A stretch of DNA of 38,031 nt from an uncultured Verrucomicrobiota bacterium (GCA_937127435.1 CAKZLZ010000195.1:1-38031); one strand, 5' to 3'. Numbered from the stretch's first letter, positions 1 to 9,051 are shown. Program-made: numbers and translations. The notes: generated by a model from the letters alone, not told the origin.

Positions 1-141
1 GAGAGTCGCCCATACAGGGCTCACAATCGTTAGAACCCATTGTTCCTGGCCCTCACGGACCAGGCTTTGGAGATGCGCGCTTTCAGCACTAAAAACCGTC
101 CGTACAATGACAAATCACCGTCAAATATAAGAGAAACCGCT

Positions 142-2298
142 CTAGGCCGTAATCTCAATCAGGTCGGCCAGAATTTCTAGGCCTTCTTTCAGGATCATAT
201 CTTTATCCGGTTGGATTTCGGATTCATCCATTTCTTCATCCTCTTCGTCATCCGGATTTTCATCTGCGATCACCAACCCTTTGTCCTGGAGTTTGTCCAA
301 CTCCCGGTCTGCTTTCATCTGCTCGAGCCGGGTTTCAAAATTCAAGGAAACTTCCAGGCGCTGTACCCGTTCGGCCAAACGGTCGACTTTATCCTGATAG
401 TAATGGAACTTCTCACTTTCTTCCAATCGTGCCTGGGAAAGCTCAATGAGCTTTTCATTGGTTTCACGAAGGTCTCCATAGGCAGGGAAACCGGAGATAG
501 GAGCCACCCAGGACCAGGGCAACACGTTGGGGAGGTATTCCTCTCCCAGTTCCATCACATCGGTAGGGGTGCGGATGACCACATCCGGGCTCACACCTTT
601 CAATTGGGTCGAACGTCCGTCCACCCGGTAGAATCCGGCAGTGGTCACTTTCAACGCGCCCATGCTCTCATCTTTCCGATCCAATGGCATCAGACTTTGC
701 ACCGTTCCCTTGCCGTGGGTTTTTGAATCCCCGACGATGACTGCGCGTCCATAATCCTGAAGGGCCGCCGCCAAAATTTCAGAAGCGGAGGCACTCAATT
801 TGTTCACCAAAACCACCATGGGTTTATCAAAAAGAATATCATCATCCGGATCCATCATCACCGAAACCCGCTGACCTGATTTCACCTGGACCACCACCCC
901 GCTTTCGAGAAACAAGCCGGTCATATCCACACAATCCCGCAGGCTGCCGCCACCGTTGTTGCGAAGATCAAGTACCAAACCGTCCACGCCCTCTTCATTG
1001 AGTCCTTCCAATAAACGTTTCACATCCGCAGCGGAACTGGTGGCCTCCTTGCCGCCATTAAAATCGGCATAAAAATCGGGAAGATTTATAATCCCGAGCT
1101 TATAAGACTTTTCACCTTTTTCTAAATCGTACACGATTGATTTTGCTTCTTTTTCCTCGAGCTTGATTTCATCGCGGACGATTTCAATAAGCCGGACCTG
1201 GGTTCCTGTGGCATCACTGGAGGGGATCACATGCAGAATGACCGTGGATCCAATCGGGCCGCGAATCAGGCGCACGGACTTATATAAAGGCCAATAGAGG
1301 ATATCCACCGGCTCTTCCCCCTCCTGCTGAACCGCAATAATCTTATCACCGCTCTGCAGTCGGCCGTCCATATCCGCAGGTCCACCCTTCATCACTTTAT
1401 TGATCTTGGCCGCACCTTCATCATAGGTCAGTTCCGCACCAATCCCGGTAAGAGACAAACGCATTTGAATATCAAAATCTTCTTCGCGCCGCGGGGACAA
1501 ATAACTGGAGTGTGCATCATAGGCACTAGCCAAACTGCTCAGATACATGCCCAGAACATATTCAGAATCATGTCCGTTTAACACTTCGATAAATTGGGTA
1601 TAACGCTTGCGAATCCGTTCTTCGGGACTGAGATCGATGTCCGACTTCACGTCCACTTCCACGTCCACTTCCGCTTCAATTTCGACCCCGTCCACGCCGG
1701 GAGTGTCTTCCACTTCCACTTCTACTTCTTCCAAGGCCTTGGCGGCTTTTTCCGCCGCCTCATCCTCGGCATCCATTTCCCGCATTTTTTGACTGACCAG
1801 TAGCCCGACATATTCATTTTTCACTTTTTTGCGCCACAGCTCATCCCATTCCTCTTGATTCGCGCTCCACGGGGCATCTTTCCTGCGCCATACGTAATCC
1901 TCTTCCGCCTCGAGGTCGAAGCCCTGTTCAAGCAACTTATCCACATATGCCACCCGGTTGGTGGCCCGCTCCTTCAACAATTCAAAAGTCTCGTAGGCAA
2001 TGGAAACGTCCCCGTTTTCGAATTCCGCCTGCATATCCACGGCCTGTTTACGGAGGGCAACCACATCCTCAGCCATAAACAGAGAACGGTCATAATCCAA
2101 AGAACGCAGAAAATTATCCAAGGTGCGCCGCATCAGACTTTCAGACAGTGGCTGGTGGCTTAAATGACTCGCCGGCAGCGCATGGGTCACCAGCCGGGTT
2201 ATTTGCGTGGCATTTGCCTGAAGTTCAATTTCCTCTGCAGAGAGGAAAACACCGGGAATCAACAAGCCGAATACGAGGAGAGAAAGGAAACGTTTCAT
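142..2298 (-). CDS. prc: C-terminal processing (tail-specific) protease, S41 family
   Basis: A 718-residue periplasmic serine protease of the Prc/Tsp type, which degrades or trims proteins from their C-termini. A signal peptide occupies about residues 1-21. An N-terminal helical Prc region follows, then a PDZ domain from about residue 280 (LTGIGAEL onward) and the S41 catalytic domain. The Ser-Lys dyad is visible: Ser near residue 505 in SASASEI and Lys near 530 in HGKGTVQ. Length is close to E. coli Prc (about 680). Odd points are a strongly acidic Val/Glu/Asp insertion at about residues 188-217 and an acidic stretch near the C-terminus (DDEEDEEMDE). No good Shine-Dalgarno precedes the ATG. 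The gene diverges from the PfkB kinase, with a perfect inverted repeat between them. The family call is secure from motifs; the substrate is unknown. Confidence 0.93.
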   Translation of the reverse strand: MKRFLSLLVFGLLIPGVFLSAEEIELQANATQITRLVTHALPASHLSHQPLSESLMRRTLDNFLRSLDYDRSLFMAEDVVALRKQAVDMQAEFENGDVSIAYETFELLKERATNRVAYVDKLLEQGFDLEAEEDYVWRRKDAPWSANQEEWDELWRKKVKNEYVGLLVSQKMREMDAEDEAAEKAAKALEEVEVEVEDTPGVDGVEIEAEVDVEVDVKSDIDLSPEERIRKRYTQFIEVLNGHDSEYVLGMYLSSLASAYDAHSSYLSPRREEDFDIQMRLSLTGIGAELTYDEGAAKINKVMKGGPADMDGRLQSGDKIIAVQQEGEEPVDILYWPLYKSVRLIRGPIGSTVILHVIPSSDATGTQVRLIEIVRDEIKLEEKEAKSIVYDLEKGEKSYKLGIINLPDFYADFNGGKEATSSAADVKRLLEGLNEEGVDGLVLDLRNNGGGSLRDCVDMTGLFLESGVVVQVKSGQRVSVMMDPDDDILFDKPMVVLVNKLSASASEILAAALQDYGRAVIVGDSKTHGKGTVQSLMPLDRKDESMGALKVTTAGFYRVDGRSTQLKGVSPDVVIRTPTDVMELGEEYLPNVLPWSWVAPISGFPAYGDLRETNEKLIELSQARLEESEKFHYYQDKVDRLAERVQRLEVSLNFETRLEQMKADRELDKLQDKGLVIADENPDDEEDEEMDESEIQPDKDMILKEGLEILADLIEITA

Positions 2299-2318
2299 AT
2301 ATTTTTCAGTTATTAGGA

Positions 2319-2340
2319 TAGAATGATCTAAGACATTCTA
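2319..2340. promoter_or_regulatory. Inverted repeat between divergent genes, operator candidate
   Basis: TAGAATG and CATTCTA form a perfect 7-bp inverted repeat with an 8-nt spacer. It lies 20 nt upstream of the protease start and about 125 nt upstream of the kinase start. The placement suits a dimeric repressor site, but this is inference from symmetry only. Confidence 0.35.
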
Positions 2341-2466
2341 AAATGACATAATGTTCAAGACTTCTTCGCACTTAAACCGAGAATTGCAACATTTGCAGGA
2401 ATGAACTTGGCATTTCCTCCTTTTTTATACAGGGTCCCCTCTTCTCTAAATCAGGAGCCTTTTCAA

Positions 2467-3543
2467 ATGATTCAGCTTAAAAACAATGCCAAAACCGCCT
2501 TATTAACCCCCACCAGCATGGGCCTCCGCCTCACCCCTGAAGATGGGCAACCTTTCCACACCGCCAACCGGGTGAACATGCAGGTCACCAGTGCGGAATC
2601 CAACGTGGTCAGCGTCGCGTCCCATCTCGGACTCCCGGTAAAGATTTTATCAAAATTTGTGGAAGGCAGCCCGGTTTCCCGGCTGATTTTAGACAATTTG
2701 GCCGCCCGTCATATCGATGTGGAAGGCCCCCACATTCCGCAGGGAGGTCCCTGGGGCTATCGCCATCAGTTCAATTTGGCCGACTCCGGATTCGGATCAC
2801 GGGGTCCCCGGGTTCAAAACGACCGCGCGGGCGAAGTCGGACGCACCTTAAGTACCGAAGATTTTGACCTCGAACGCATCTTCGCCGAAGAAGGCGTCCA
2901 AGTGGTTCACCTCTCCGGCCTCATCGCGGCTCTTTCTCCGGAAACCGGAAAATTCTGTCTGGATATCGCCCGCATCGCCAAAAAGAACGGCAGCCTCATT
3001 TCCTTCGACCTCAATCACCGCGCCACCTTCTGGCAGGACCGGGAAGAAGAACTCCACGACATCTTCCATGAAATCGCTACCCTCACCGACATTCTGGTGG
3101 GCAATGAAGAAGATTTCCAACTCTGTTTAGGCGTCGAAGGCCCTGAAGCCGGAGGAGAAGATCTGGCAGCGAAAATCGATTCTTTCAAAGGCATGATCGC
3201 CAACGCCAAAGAAAAATTTCCGGACACCACCGTGTTTGCCACCACCCTGCGGGAAGTGGTTCATGCCAACCACCATCTCTGGGGCTGCATTGTCTCCTGT
3301 GGAGATGAATGGCAAATCGTCGAACCCCGCGACATCTACGTCCTCGACCGTATTGGCGGCGGCGACGGCTTTGTCGGCGGACTGCTCTACGGATTTCTGA
3401 AAGGGTGGAATGCGGAAAAATCCGCTCAGTTCGGCTGGGCCAGCGGCGCAATGGCAGCCACGCAACTGACCGATTACGGCCAGCCCGCGGACGAAGAACA
3501 GATCTGGAGCATCTGGAAGGGCAACGCCCGGGTACGGCGCTAA
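2467..3543 (+). CDS. PfkB-family sugar kinase (2-keto-3-deoxygluconate kinase-like)
   Basis: A 358-residue ribokinase-fold (PfkB) carbohydrate kinase. The anion-hole and catalytic-base motif GGGDGF is at about residues 297-302, with Asp300 as the expected base. The central strand SFDLNHR matches the KdgK-like subgroup (SFDxNxR). I chose the ATG at 2467 rather than the in-frame ATG at 2401 because AGGAG sits 9 nt before it and homology-like sequence begins there. The downstream membrane-protein gene starts one base after this stop codon, so the two are probably cotranscribed. Substrate is unproven; a keto-deoxy sugar acid or fructose are both possible. Confidence 0.85.
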   Translation: MIQLKNNAKTALLTPTSMGLRLTPEDGQPFHTANRVNMQVTSAESNVVSVASHLGLPVKILSKFVEGSPVSRLILDNLAARHIDVEGPHIPQGGPWGYRHQFNLADSGFGSRGPRVQNDRAGEVGRTLSTEDFDLERIFAEEGVQVVHLSGLIAALSPETGKFCLDIARIAKKNGSLISFDLNHRATFWQDREEELHDIFHEIATLTDILVGNEEDFQLCLGVEGPEAGGEDLAAKIDSFKGMIANAKEKFPDTTVFATTLREVVHANHHLWGCIVSCGDEWQIVEPRDIYVLDRIGGGDGFVGGLLYGFLKGWNAEKSAQFGWASGAMAATQLTDYGQPADEEQIWSIWKGNARVRR

Positions 3544-3544
3544 G

Positions 3545-3994
3545 ATGATGATGCCACTGGCTTTTCAGTCTGACTGGGGCAATGGTGCGATTAAAGCCGC
3601 ATTACTCGCCTGGTTGGTGGCCCAATTCATCAAATTCACGACCGAAATCGTTAAATCCAAAAAATTTGATTTCACCTACTTTGTCAGTACCGGAGGCATG
3701 CCCTCCGCCCATTCAGCCAGTGTTTGCGGCCTCGCCACCAAAATCGGGATCGACAACGGTTTTCACACCGCCACTTTCGCGATTGCATTGTGGTTTGCAT
3801 TGATTGTGATGTTCGACGCCCAAAGCGTCCGCCGCGCCGCCGGCGAACAAGCCGCAATTCTGAATCAAATCGTCGAAGAAATGATGAAAGACCATCACAT
3901 TTCCCAAACCAAACTCAAAGAACTCCTCGGCCACACCCGGGTCGAAGTGTTTGCGGGAATGTTGGTGGGAATTTGTGTGGGTTGTTTAGCCTAA
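3545..3994 (+). CDS. Divergent PAP2 family membrane protein (DUF212)
   Basis: A 149-residue membrane protein of the divergent PAP2 / acid-phosphatase-related family. Hallmark motifs are GGMPSAHSA at residues 50-58 and GHTRVEVFAG at 129-138, which resemble the phosphatase signature and carry the expected Ser-His and Arg/His residues. Hydrophobic helices lie at about 16-30, 73-91 and 134-148. The family usually has about 150 residues, so it is complete. It follows the PfkB kinase with a 1-base gap; three successive ATG codons open it, so the exact start is uncertain by two residues. The substrate of the family is not established. Confidence 0.85.
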   Translation: MMMPLAFQSDWGNGAIKAALLAWLVAQFIKFTTEIVKSKKFDFTYFVSTGGMPSAHSASVCGLATKIGIDNGFHTATFAIALWFALIVMFDAQSVRRAAGEQAAILNQIVEEMMKDHHISQTKLKELLGHTRVEVFAGMLVGICVGCLA

Positions 3995-4147
3995 CTCAAC
4001 CCATCTCTCCGGTCAAAGCCCCTGACGAAAACGAAGTAGCTTTCCTCATTTGCGATTTCGCTATTGTCAGGCAACACAAGGATTGATTTACTTCTCTCCG
4101 GAAGCCGAATTCATCCCTTCCCCAACTAATCACCCAGGAATACACTT

Positions 4148-4546
4148 ATGAAACCGAATGCTGTCGTATGGTTTGAAATCTACGTGGAAGACATTGAACG
4201 CGCCAAAACTTTTTATGAAGCCGTTCTCAATGTGACCCTTGAAAAAATGGCACCCCCCACCGAAGAAATGGGATCGGAAATGGAAATGTGGACGTTCCCC
4301 TCGGATCAAGAAAATGCCATGAACAGCTACGGGGCATGTGGAATGCTGGTCAAAATGGAAGGATTCTCTGCCGGCAGTGGCGGCACCCTGGTTTATTTTT
4401 CCTGTGAAGATTGCGCAGTGGAAGCTTCCCGGGTGACCCAAAATGGCGGGGTACTCATACAGGAAAAAATGCAGATTGGGGACCACGGCTTCATCAGCCT
4501 CGCCCAGGACACCGAAGGCAATATGATTGGATTTCATTCTAAGTAA
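4148..4546 (+). CDS. VOC-fold (glyoxalase/bleomycin-resistance-like) protein
   Basis: A 132-residue single-chain VOC protein with the typical opening VVWFEIYVEDIERAKTFYEAVL (split here as strand, then DIERAKTFYEAVL helix) and the closing strand pattern FISLAQDTEGNMIGFHSK. AGGAA lies about 8 nt upstream of the ATG. VOC proteins include metal-dependent isomerases, dioxygenases and binding proteins. The expected metal residues cannot be assigned with confidence, so substrate and reaction are unknown. It stands alone between the membrane-protein gene and the promoter of the Fe-S carrier. Confidence 0.8.
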   Translation: MKPNAVVWFEIYVEDIERAKTFYEAVLNVTLEKMAPPTEEMGSEMEMWTFPSDQENAMNSYGACGMLVKMEGFSAGSGGTLVYFSCEDCAVEASRVTQNGGVLIQEKMQIGDHGFISLAQDTEGNMIGFHSK

Positions 4547-4608
4547 CCCCTTGCATCCGCAGAAAAAAAAAGGACAAATCAATCCGCACGGGCAACTCAG
4601 CCATCCCC

Positions 4609-4637
4609 TTGACATCCCCCTTTCCCTGCACTATCTT
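4609..4637 (+). promoter_or_regulatory. Sigma70-type promoter of the A-type Fe-S carrier gene
   Basis: A perfect TTGACA (4609-4614), a 17-bp spacer and TATCTT (4632-4637) precede the Fe-S carrier gene. Predicted transcription start is near 4644, which leaves a short leader with AGGAG before the ATG at 4665. This is the best -35/-10 match in the window. Confidence 0.7.
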
Positions 4638-4664
4638 GACAGCCAACGAATTCAGGAGACTTTT

Positions 4665-4985
4665 ATGACCATTGATATTACCGAACGCGGCCAGCAAGAA
4701 CTGGCAAAACTTGACCTGGGAGAAAACGGATTTCTCCGTATTAACGTGGTGCCCGGCGGATGCTCGGGCATGACTTACACCGCCGCTGTGGATACCGATT
4801 TCGGTGCCGACGACGTGGCAGTATTCGAAAACGGCCCCCTGCGGATTGTCACCGATGAAGGCAGTGCCATCTTTCTGGAAGGCCTCAAGATCGATTTCAG
4901 TGATGACCTGATCCGCTCCGGATTCCGTTTCACCAACCCCAACGCCAGCGGCTCCTGCGGTTGCGGTGCCAGCTTTGCAGGATAA
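4665..4985 (+). CDS. A-type iron-sulfur cluster carrier (IscA/ErpA/HesB family)
   Basis: A 106-residue Fe-S cluster assembly/transfer protein. The three cluster-binding cysteines are present: Cys33 in GGCSGMTY and Cys98/Cys100 in GSCGCGASF near the C-terminus. Length is typical (about 107). The ATG at 4665 is chosen because AGGAG lies 8 nt upstream and a strong promoter ends 27 nt before it; a longer open frame upstream would run through that promoter. A 72-codon gene follows 6 nt later, so they form a probable two-gene operon. Whether it is an IscA, ErpA or SufA equivalent cannot be decided from sequence. Confidence 0.92.
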   Translation: MTIDITERGQQELAKLDLGENGFLRINVVPGGCSGMTYTAAVDTDFGADDVAVFENGPLRIVTDEGSAIFLEGLKIDFSDDLIRSGFRFTNPNASGSCGCGASFAG

Positions 4986-4991
4986 AACGCT

Positions 4992-5210
4992 ATGAGCCTC
5001 AAACCTATCGATCTCACCGGCGGAAAATCTGTCTATTGTTTTAATCAACACCAGATGGATCAAGCCCGCTCGATGCTTAACGAAGAGTCGGAAAGCGGAA
5101 AAAAAATCCGGGAAGCGGTTGCGCTACTCGAAAAAGACTACAGCCGCAATGAACAGGCGACCATCGCCTTTACCATTATTGAGCATCTGAACGAATCTTC
5201 AGAATTTTAA
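4992..5210 (+). CDS. Small conserved-looking protein downstream of Fe-S carrier
   Basis: A 72-residue hydrophilic protein without signal peptide or membrane helix. I do not recognise the family. It starts with SLKPIDLTGGKSVYCFNQHQ and has a helical, charged middle, with one cysteine (residue 16). It begins 6 nt after the Fe-S carrier stop, so it is almost certainly cotranscribed and may take part in the same process; that is inference from position only. Confidence 0.6.
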   Translation: MSLKPIDLTGGKSVYCFNQHQMDQARSMLNEESESGKKIREAVALLEKDYSRNEQATIAFTIIEHLNESSEF

Positions 5211-5233
5211 AGTCCTCTTCATAGGAATCCCCC

Positions 5234-7246
5234 ATGCACACCCTCATCCGCCTTCTTCTTTTACTGACCGTGACCGGGGGATGCAGCTTCCTCCGGGCAG
5301 GTAACTTTTCCGCCCAGGTTCCCGCTGACAGCTTCCTGTATATTGAGAATCGCGATGTGCCGGGATACAATAAACGTGTTGCAGAAACGGATCTTTCCAA
5401 AAAACTGAAAGACATCGACTGGAAAACCATGGTGATTCAGTTCTACCACATCGGTTTGGCCAGTGACGAAGGATTGGGCATTGCGGATGAAGACCTCTTA
5501 AGTGACGAAGAAGTGCTCGAACTGTTGGGCACAATTGAAAGTCGCTGGCAAGACGTCGCGGAACACCTATCGGGAGATGTGGCCTTCTCCATGGGCAATT
5601 TTAAAGATGTGGTTTCCGTCTTCCGCTTTAATGAAAAAATCCGTGCGACCCTGGCCCTCACTTACGAGGAGGACTGGGACAGCGAAGAACTGACAGACGA
5701 ACAACTGCAACAACAAGCCAAACGCCTCGAAGAGGAGGCCAAACTGGACATGCAGGAGCTCAACAGCATCCTCGGACAATTCAGATTCTGGATCGATGTC
5801 AAAGACAGCGCGGCACTTGAAACCAAACTTTTCACCTGGCTGGATGAAGTTTCCAAGTCTTTGAATGAAGATGAAGATATCGAAGATGCCTTGGAGGTTA
5901 CCAAAACCCGGGAAGGCGAATTAAACCTTTACGCTTTTGGCGGGATGGACAAAAACCTGCCCGCCATGCACTGGGCCATCCAAAACAATGTTTGGGTGAT
6001 TACCTTCAGCAAGGAATCGCTTCTGGAATCGCTCAACCTACTCAGTAACCCGCCCGCGGACTCTCTCGCCAACCGCCCTTCTTACCAGGAAGCGACCGAA
6101 TTTGTAGGGGCCGCAGACGCTATCTTCTACTGGGATTTTGCGCCATTGGATCCATTGATCCGGGGTATCCTGGCCGAATTACCGGATGAAGAATCGGAAC
6201 CCATTCCTTTTGTCGGCAAGCTTCCTACCGGAGAAGCCGTTCTCGACTGGCTTGAACTGGACGCCCTGCTTCCCTACGTCATCGGCAGCAAACTCGAGGC
6301 GGACGGCGTTCACTATCGTGGACGCAGCGGGTTCAGTCGCGAAACCGCCCTCTCCCGCATCGCGATCGATCCGAATGGGAGCAAAGCCGATATTCCCACC
6401 TTCGTTCACCGGAACTTCGGTCAGTTTTCCAGTTTCAACTGGAATCTGGGTGACGGCTGGAGCCGTCTGGAAAATGAACTTCTGGGCATCGCCCCGCAAG
6501 TGGCCGCCGGGATGGGGCTGGGACGCATGCTGGCATCCGGTCAGGTGGGATTCGATTTAAAGCTCCAATTTCTGGACCATCTCGACGGCAACATGCTGGT
6601 GGTACAATCCTTCTCACCCGAAGTCATCAAACAGATGCTGGAAGCCTCCAAAGGCGGAGATCCTGCTGAAATGATCAAAGTGCAAATGGAACATCCCACC
6701 GGCGGACAGAATTATTTATTCGGTATGGGAATGAAAAATGAAGCCGCGGTTCACGAAGCTTTTGACCGGCTCATGACCCGCTTCCACCCCGAAGGGATTC
6801 CGGAGCCCGTGTTGTTCGAAGAACAGGAACTCTACTATCCCGTTCCGGCGGATCTCCAGGGCGGATTGTTCAAAAACCTGGTCAGTTACACCTATCTTGA
6901 CGGATATTTTCTGTTGGCAGTGGGTGACGATCAGCTTCTCAAAGAAGCGGTTCAGGCCAGCAAAAATCCTGCGCTTCAAACCAAAACTGATCCACAGTTT
7001 ATCGCCCTGCAGGCAAAAATGATGGCAGAGCCCATGGGGCTCGAATACTCCAACGCCGCCCACCAGAAAAAGGCGATACAAATTATTCAGGCCTCTATGA
7101 GAGCCTTACAGACCGGGAATGACGATATCGAACTCCCCGATTTCACTTTCTTGGGTGAGTTGATTCATCAAACCATGGAAGTCTCCACCCAAAAGGGGCT
7201 CATCATGGAAATGGAAGGTATTGTAGAGTTCCCGCCGGCAAAATGA
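5234..7246 (+). CDS. Large exported protein of unknown function
   Basis: A 670-residue protein with a hydrophobic signal segment at about 4-20. There is a weak lipobox-like TGGC at 14-17, so it may be either a lipoprotein or a cleaved periplasmic protein. The mature part is acidic, with a helical Gln/Glu-rich stretch at about 150-180. Later segments resemble the architecture of DUF3352-type exported proteins (alternating short strands and helices with residual FDL.LQ and YLFGMGM-type strands), but I cannot confirm that family. The following membrane-protein gene overlaps its stop by 4 nt (ATGA), so translation is coupled. Confidence 0.7.
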   Translation: MHTLIRLLLLLTVTGGCSFLRAGNFSAQVPADSFLYIENRDVPGYNKRVAETDLSKKLKDIDWKTMVIQFYHIGLASDEGLGIADEDLLSDEEVLELLGTIESRWQDVAEHLSGDVAFSMGNFKDVVSVFRFNEKIRATLALTYEEDWDSEELTDEQLQQQAKRLEEEAKLDMQELNSILGQFRFWIDVKDSAALETKLFTWLDEVSKSLNEDEDIEDALEVTKTREGELNLYAFGGMDKNLPAMHWAIQNNVWVITFSKESLLESLNLLSNPPADSLANRPSYQEATEFVGAADAIFYWDFAPLDPLIRGILAELPDEESEPIPFVGKLPTGEAVLDWLELDALLPYVIGSKLEADGVHYRGRSGFSRETALSRIAIDPNGSKADIPTFVHRNFGQFSSFNWNLGDGWSRLENELLGIAPQVAAGMGLGRMLASGQVGFDLKLQFLDHLDGNMLVVQSFSPEVIKQMLEASKGGDPAEMIKVQMEHPTGGQNYLFGMGMKNEAAVHEAFDRLMTRFHPEGIPEPVLFEEQELYYPVPADLQGGLFKNLVSYTYLDGYFLLAVGDDQLLKEAVQASKNPALQTKTDPQFIALQAKMMAEPMGLEYSNAAHQKKAIQIIQASMRALQTGNDDIELPDFTFLGELIHQTMEVSTQKGLIMEMEGIVEFPPAK

Positions 7247-7662
7247 ACACGCTCTGGGCCTGCGCGCATTTCTTCTGTGCTGCCTATATGTGCGGGATCA
7301 TCTGGTTCGTCCAGATCGTGCACTACCCCATGTTGCACCATGCGGACGGCCCGGACGCAAAAGAAGGACACCGCGAATACACGAGGCGGATGGGCTGGGT
7401 GGTCATGCCGGTGATGCTCGCAGAACTTGCGCTGCAAATTCTTTGGGTTGTCCGGGAACCGGGTCTCCCCTCCTTCACCGGAGCGGCACTGTTATTCACG
7501 GTTTGGCTCAGCACCTTTGCCCTGCAAGTCCCCTGCCATCAAAAACTCCAAAATACTTTCGACCGGGACATCCAAAAAACATTGGTCCGCACAAATTGGA
7601 TTCGTACCTTCGGCTGGACCGCCCGTGCGGTTTTGCTGGGATGGTTGTTTACTTCATTCTGA
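7243..7662 (+). CDS. Four-helix integral membrane protein
   Basis: A 139-residue protein with four hydrophobic helices at about 5-25, 51-68, 77-95 and 120-138. Polar signatures are VQIVHYPML at 24-32 and CHQKL followed by LVRTNWIRT. This looks like a widespread small membrane family of unknown role (DUF1772-like pattern), which I cannot name with certainty. The start codon lies inside the upstream stop (ATGA overlap), which fixes the start and indicates coupled translation with the exported protein. It converges with the ClpP-like protease gene 32 nt downstream. Confidence 0.7.
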   Translation: MNTLWACAHFFCAAYMCGIIWFVQIVHYPMLHHADGPDAKEGHREYTRRMGWVVMPVMLAELALQILWVVREPGLPSFTGAALLFTVWLSTFALQVPCHQKLQNTFDRDIQKTLVRTNWIRTFGWTARAVLLGWLFTSF

Positions 7663-7694
7663 TCTAAAACGTGAGCGGCTTGTCATTTTACGGA

Positions 7695-8339
7695 TCAATT
7701 TGAGGCCCCTGCCCCCGCAACAAAATCCGCGACTTTATATTTCACAGCTTCCTCAGGCGTAAAGTAGAAAAACGAGTCAAAGGTTCGGGCCAAGCACTCT
7801 TCAGGAAGGTCTGCATATTGTCTCCAAAAGGAATCCAGACGCTCATTATAGATTTCCTCCTCACTTAAATCCAAGGCATGAAAACCCAGGATGGTATGAG
7901 GATAGACGATTCTGTCACCGGTCCCTGAGGTCAGAATCATTAAGCCGGAGGAATGAACTTCTCCCAGAGCATGAATATTTACCGGCGCCTCAATGGATTG
8001 GATCGTATCGATGACTGCAAATGCATCGGCAACCCACCCCCCTTCCGTTCGGAGGTACAGATCAATCGGCTCGGTGCCAGACAGTTTATTCAGGATAAGC
8101 AGTTGCGAAATGAGGGATTTCGAAAAATGCGCATTTACGTTACTCGTCACCACAATCATTCGCCGGGATAGATTCAGTGAATCCTTGCTCAATTCGTGAC
8201 TGAACAACCCCGTATCCACAAGCGCATCGGTCAAGCTGTCGGCGTCGAATGCAGGCGCATCAGAGGTCCATGTACGAACCAGGCAGAGAGCTCCCCCCAT
8301 CAGCGCCACGAAAAAAATACGGCTCCAAAATAGCTTCAT
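7695..8339 (-). CDS. Exported or membrane-anchored ClpP-like serine protease
   Basis: A 214-residue ClpP/crotonase-fold protein with an N-terminal hydrophobic segment at about 8-23, so it acts outside the cytoplasm or on the membrane. The ClpP core is readable from EGGWVADAFAVIDTI onward. The full triad is present by alignment to ClpP: Ser130 in VHSSGL, His154 in GFHAL and Asp188 in TFDSF just before a TPEEAVKYKVAD segment. Start chosen at 8339 because GGGGGAG lies 5 nt upstream; the longer in-frame ATG at 8360 lacks a site. Ordinary ClpP is cytosolic and partnered by ClpX/A, so this is a divergent type; SDH-type/NfeD-like signal-peptide or membrane-protein cleavage is possible. Confidence 0.75.
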   Translation of the reverse strand: MKLFWSRIFFVALMGGALCLVRTWTSDAPAFDADSLTDALVDTGLFSHELSKDSLNLSRRMIVVTSNVNAHFSKSLISQLLILNKLSGTEPIDLYLRTEGGWVADAFAVIDTIQSIEAPVNIHALGEVHSSGLMILTSGTGDRIVYPHTILGFHALDLSEEEIYNERLDSFWRQYADLPEECLARTFDSFFYFTPEEAVKYKVADFVAGAGASN

Positions 8340-8383
8340 GGCATCTCCCCCGGTTTTCACTCGCAGCGGCTCCGCAGCGACTC

Positions 8384-8941
8384 TTAGAGCAACAAGCCAA
8401 TCAAGGCTTCGATAGAAAGTTTCCCGGTGCCGCCACCCGGGCGGGTATAATCCACAAAGGTTTGTTCGGCGACGCTGCGTCCCTCAATTTCTTTGCAGAT
8501 TACGTAAAAATATCCGCTCACAATATCGGGAGCGACCACATCCACACGTAAAAATTCACCCACCATGGTCATGCTCACCACATCCTGCATCTCTATCAGG
8601 GAGCCTCCGCTGAACAAGCGACGGTTGAGCGCCACCGCAAACGCATCCATATCCGGGTTCATTCGCAAACTGATTTGTTGCGAATAGGGATCCTTCATGG
8701 CCAGCATCGCACTGGAAACATTTTTTCCCAACGCACTGAAGAAAACCTCCATGTCCATGCCCGGATTCTCGACGAAAGCGGTAAAAAATGATCGGGTCTG
8801 CGCGGCATCCGACGAAAACACTAAACTTGAACGCACCCGGGTGGTGCAGGCATTTTGGTCAAAAGTTATCGTTTCTTCAGGGGTATACGCACAACCGGTC
8901 CACAAACAGAGCATCAACAGGGGGAACAAAATAGTTTTCAT
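8384..8941 (-). CDS. Putative lipoprotein of unknown function
   Basis: A 185-residue protein with a signal peptide ending in WTGC (Cys17), a weak but plausible lipobox. No family recognised. The mature region is mixed alpha/beta with no obvious catalytic motif. It lies 45 nt upstream of the exported ClpP-like protease on the same strand, so the two are probably cotranscribed and both act in the envelope. A promoter-like pair lies immediately before the ATG, predicting a leaderless message. Confidence 0.65.
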   Translation of the reverse strand: MKTILFPLLMLCLWTGCAYTPEETITFDQNACTTRVRSSLVFSSDAAQTRSFFTAFVENPGMDMEVFFSALGKNVSSAMLAMKDPYSQQISLRMNPDMDAFAVALNRRLFSGGSLIEMQDVVSMTMVGEFLRVDVVAPDIVSGYFYVICKEIEGRSVAEQTFVDYTRPGGGTGKLSIEALIGLLL

Positions 8942-8947
8942 GCTTGG

Positions 8948-8976
8948 GATTTAACAGGCCCCTTCCCATGGCGCAA
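8948..8976 (-). promoter_or_regulatory. Promoter candidate placing the transcript start at the ATG
   Basis: TTGCGC (8971-8976), 17-bp spacer and TAAATC (8948-8953) on the minus strand end 6 nt before the lipoprotein ATG (8941). No Shine-Dalgarno is present between the -10 element and the start codon. Confidence 0.4.
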
Positions 8977-9051
8977 GAATCTAAATCCCTCTGCCTCATA
9001 AAAGATCGGTACTTTCAGGTAAGGTTTACCGTTCCAAGGCGATTGGTAGGT

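Noticed and set aside
1..141. Left margin, possible end of a neighbouring gene
   Set aside because: Only a CCTGG/CCAGG inverted pair is visible at about 45-75; nothing coding can be supported.
4007..4078. Imperfect inverted repeat CCTGAC...GTCAGG after the DUF212 gene
   Set aside because: Arms are short, the loop is long and no T-run follows, so I do not call a terminator.
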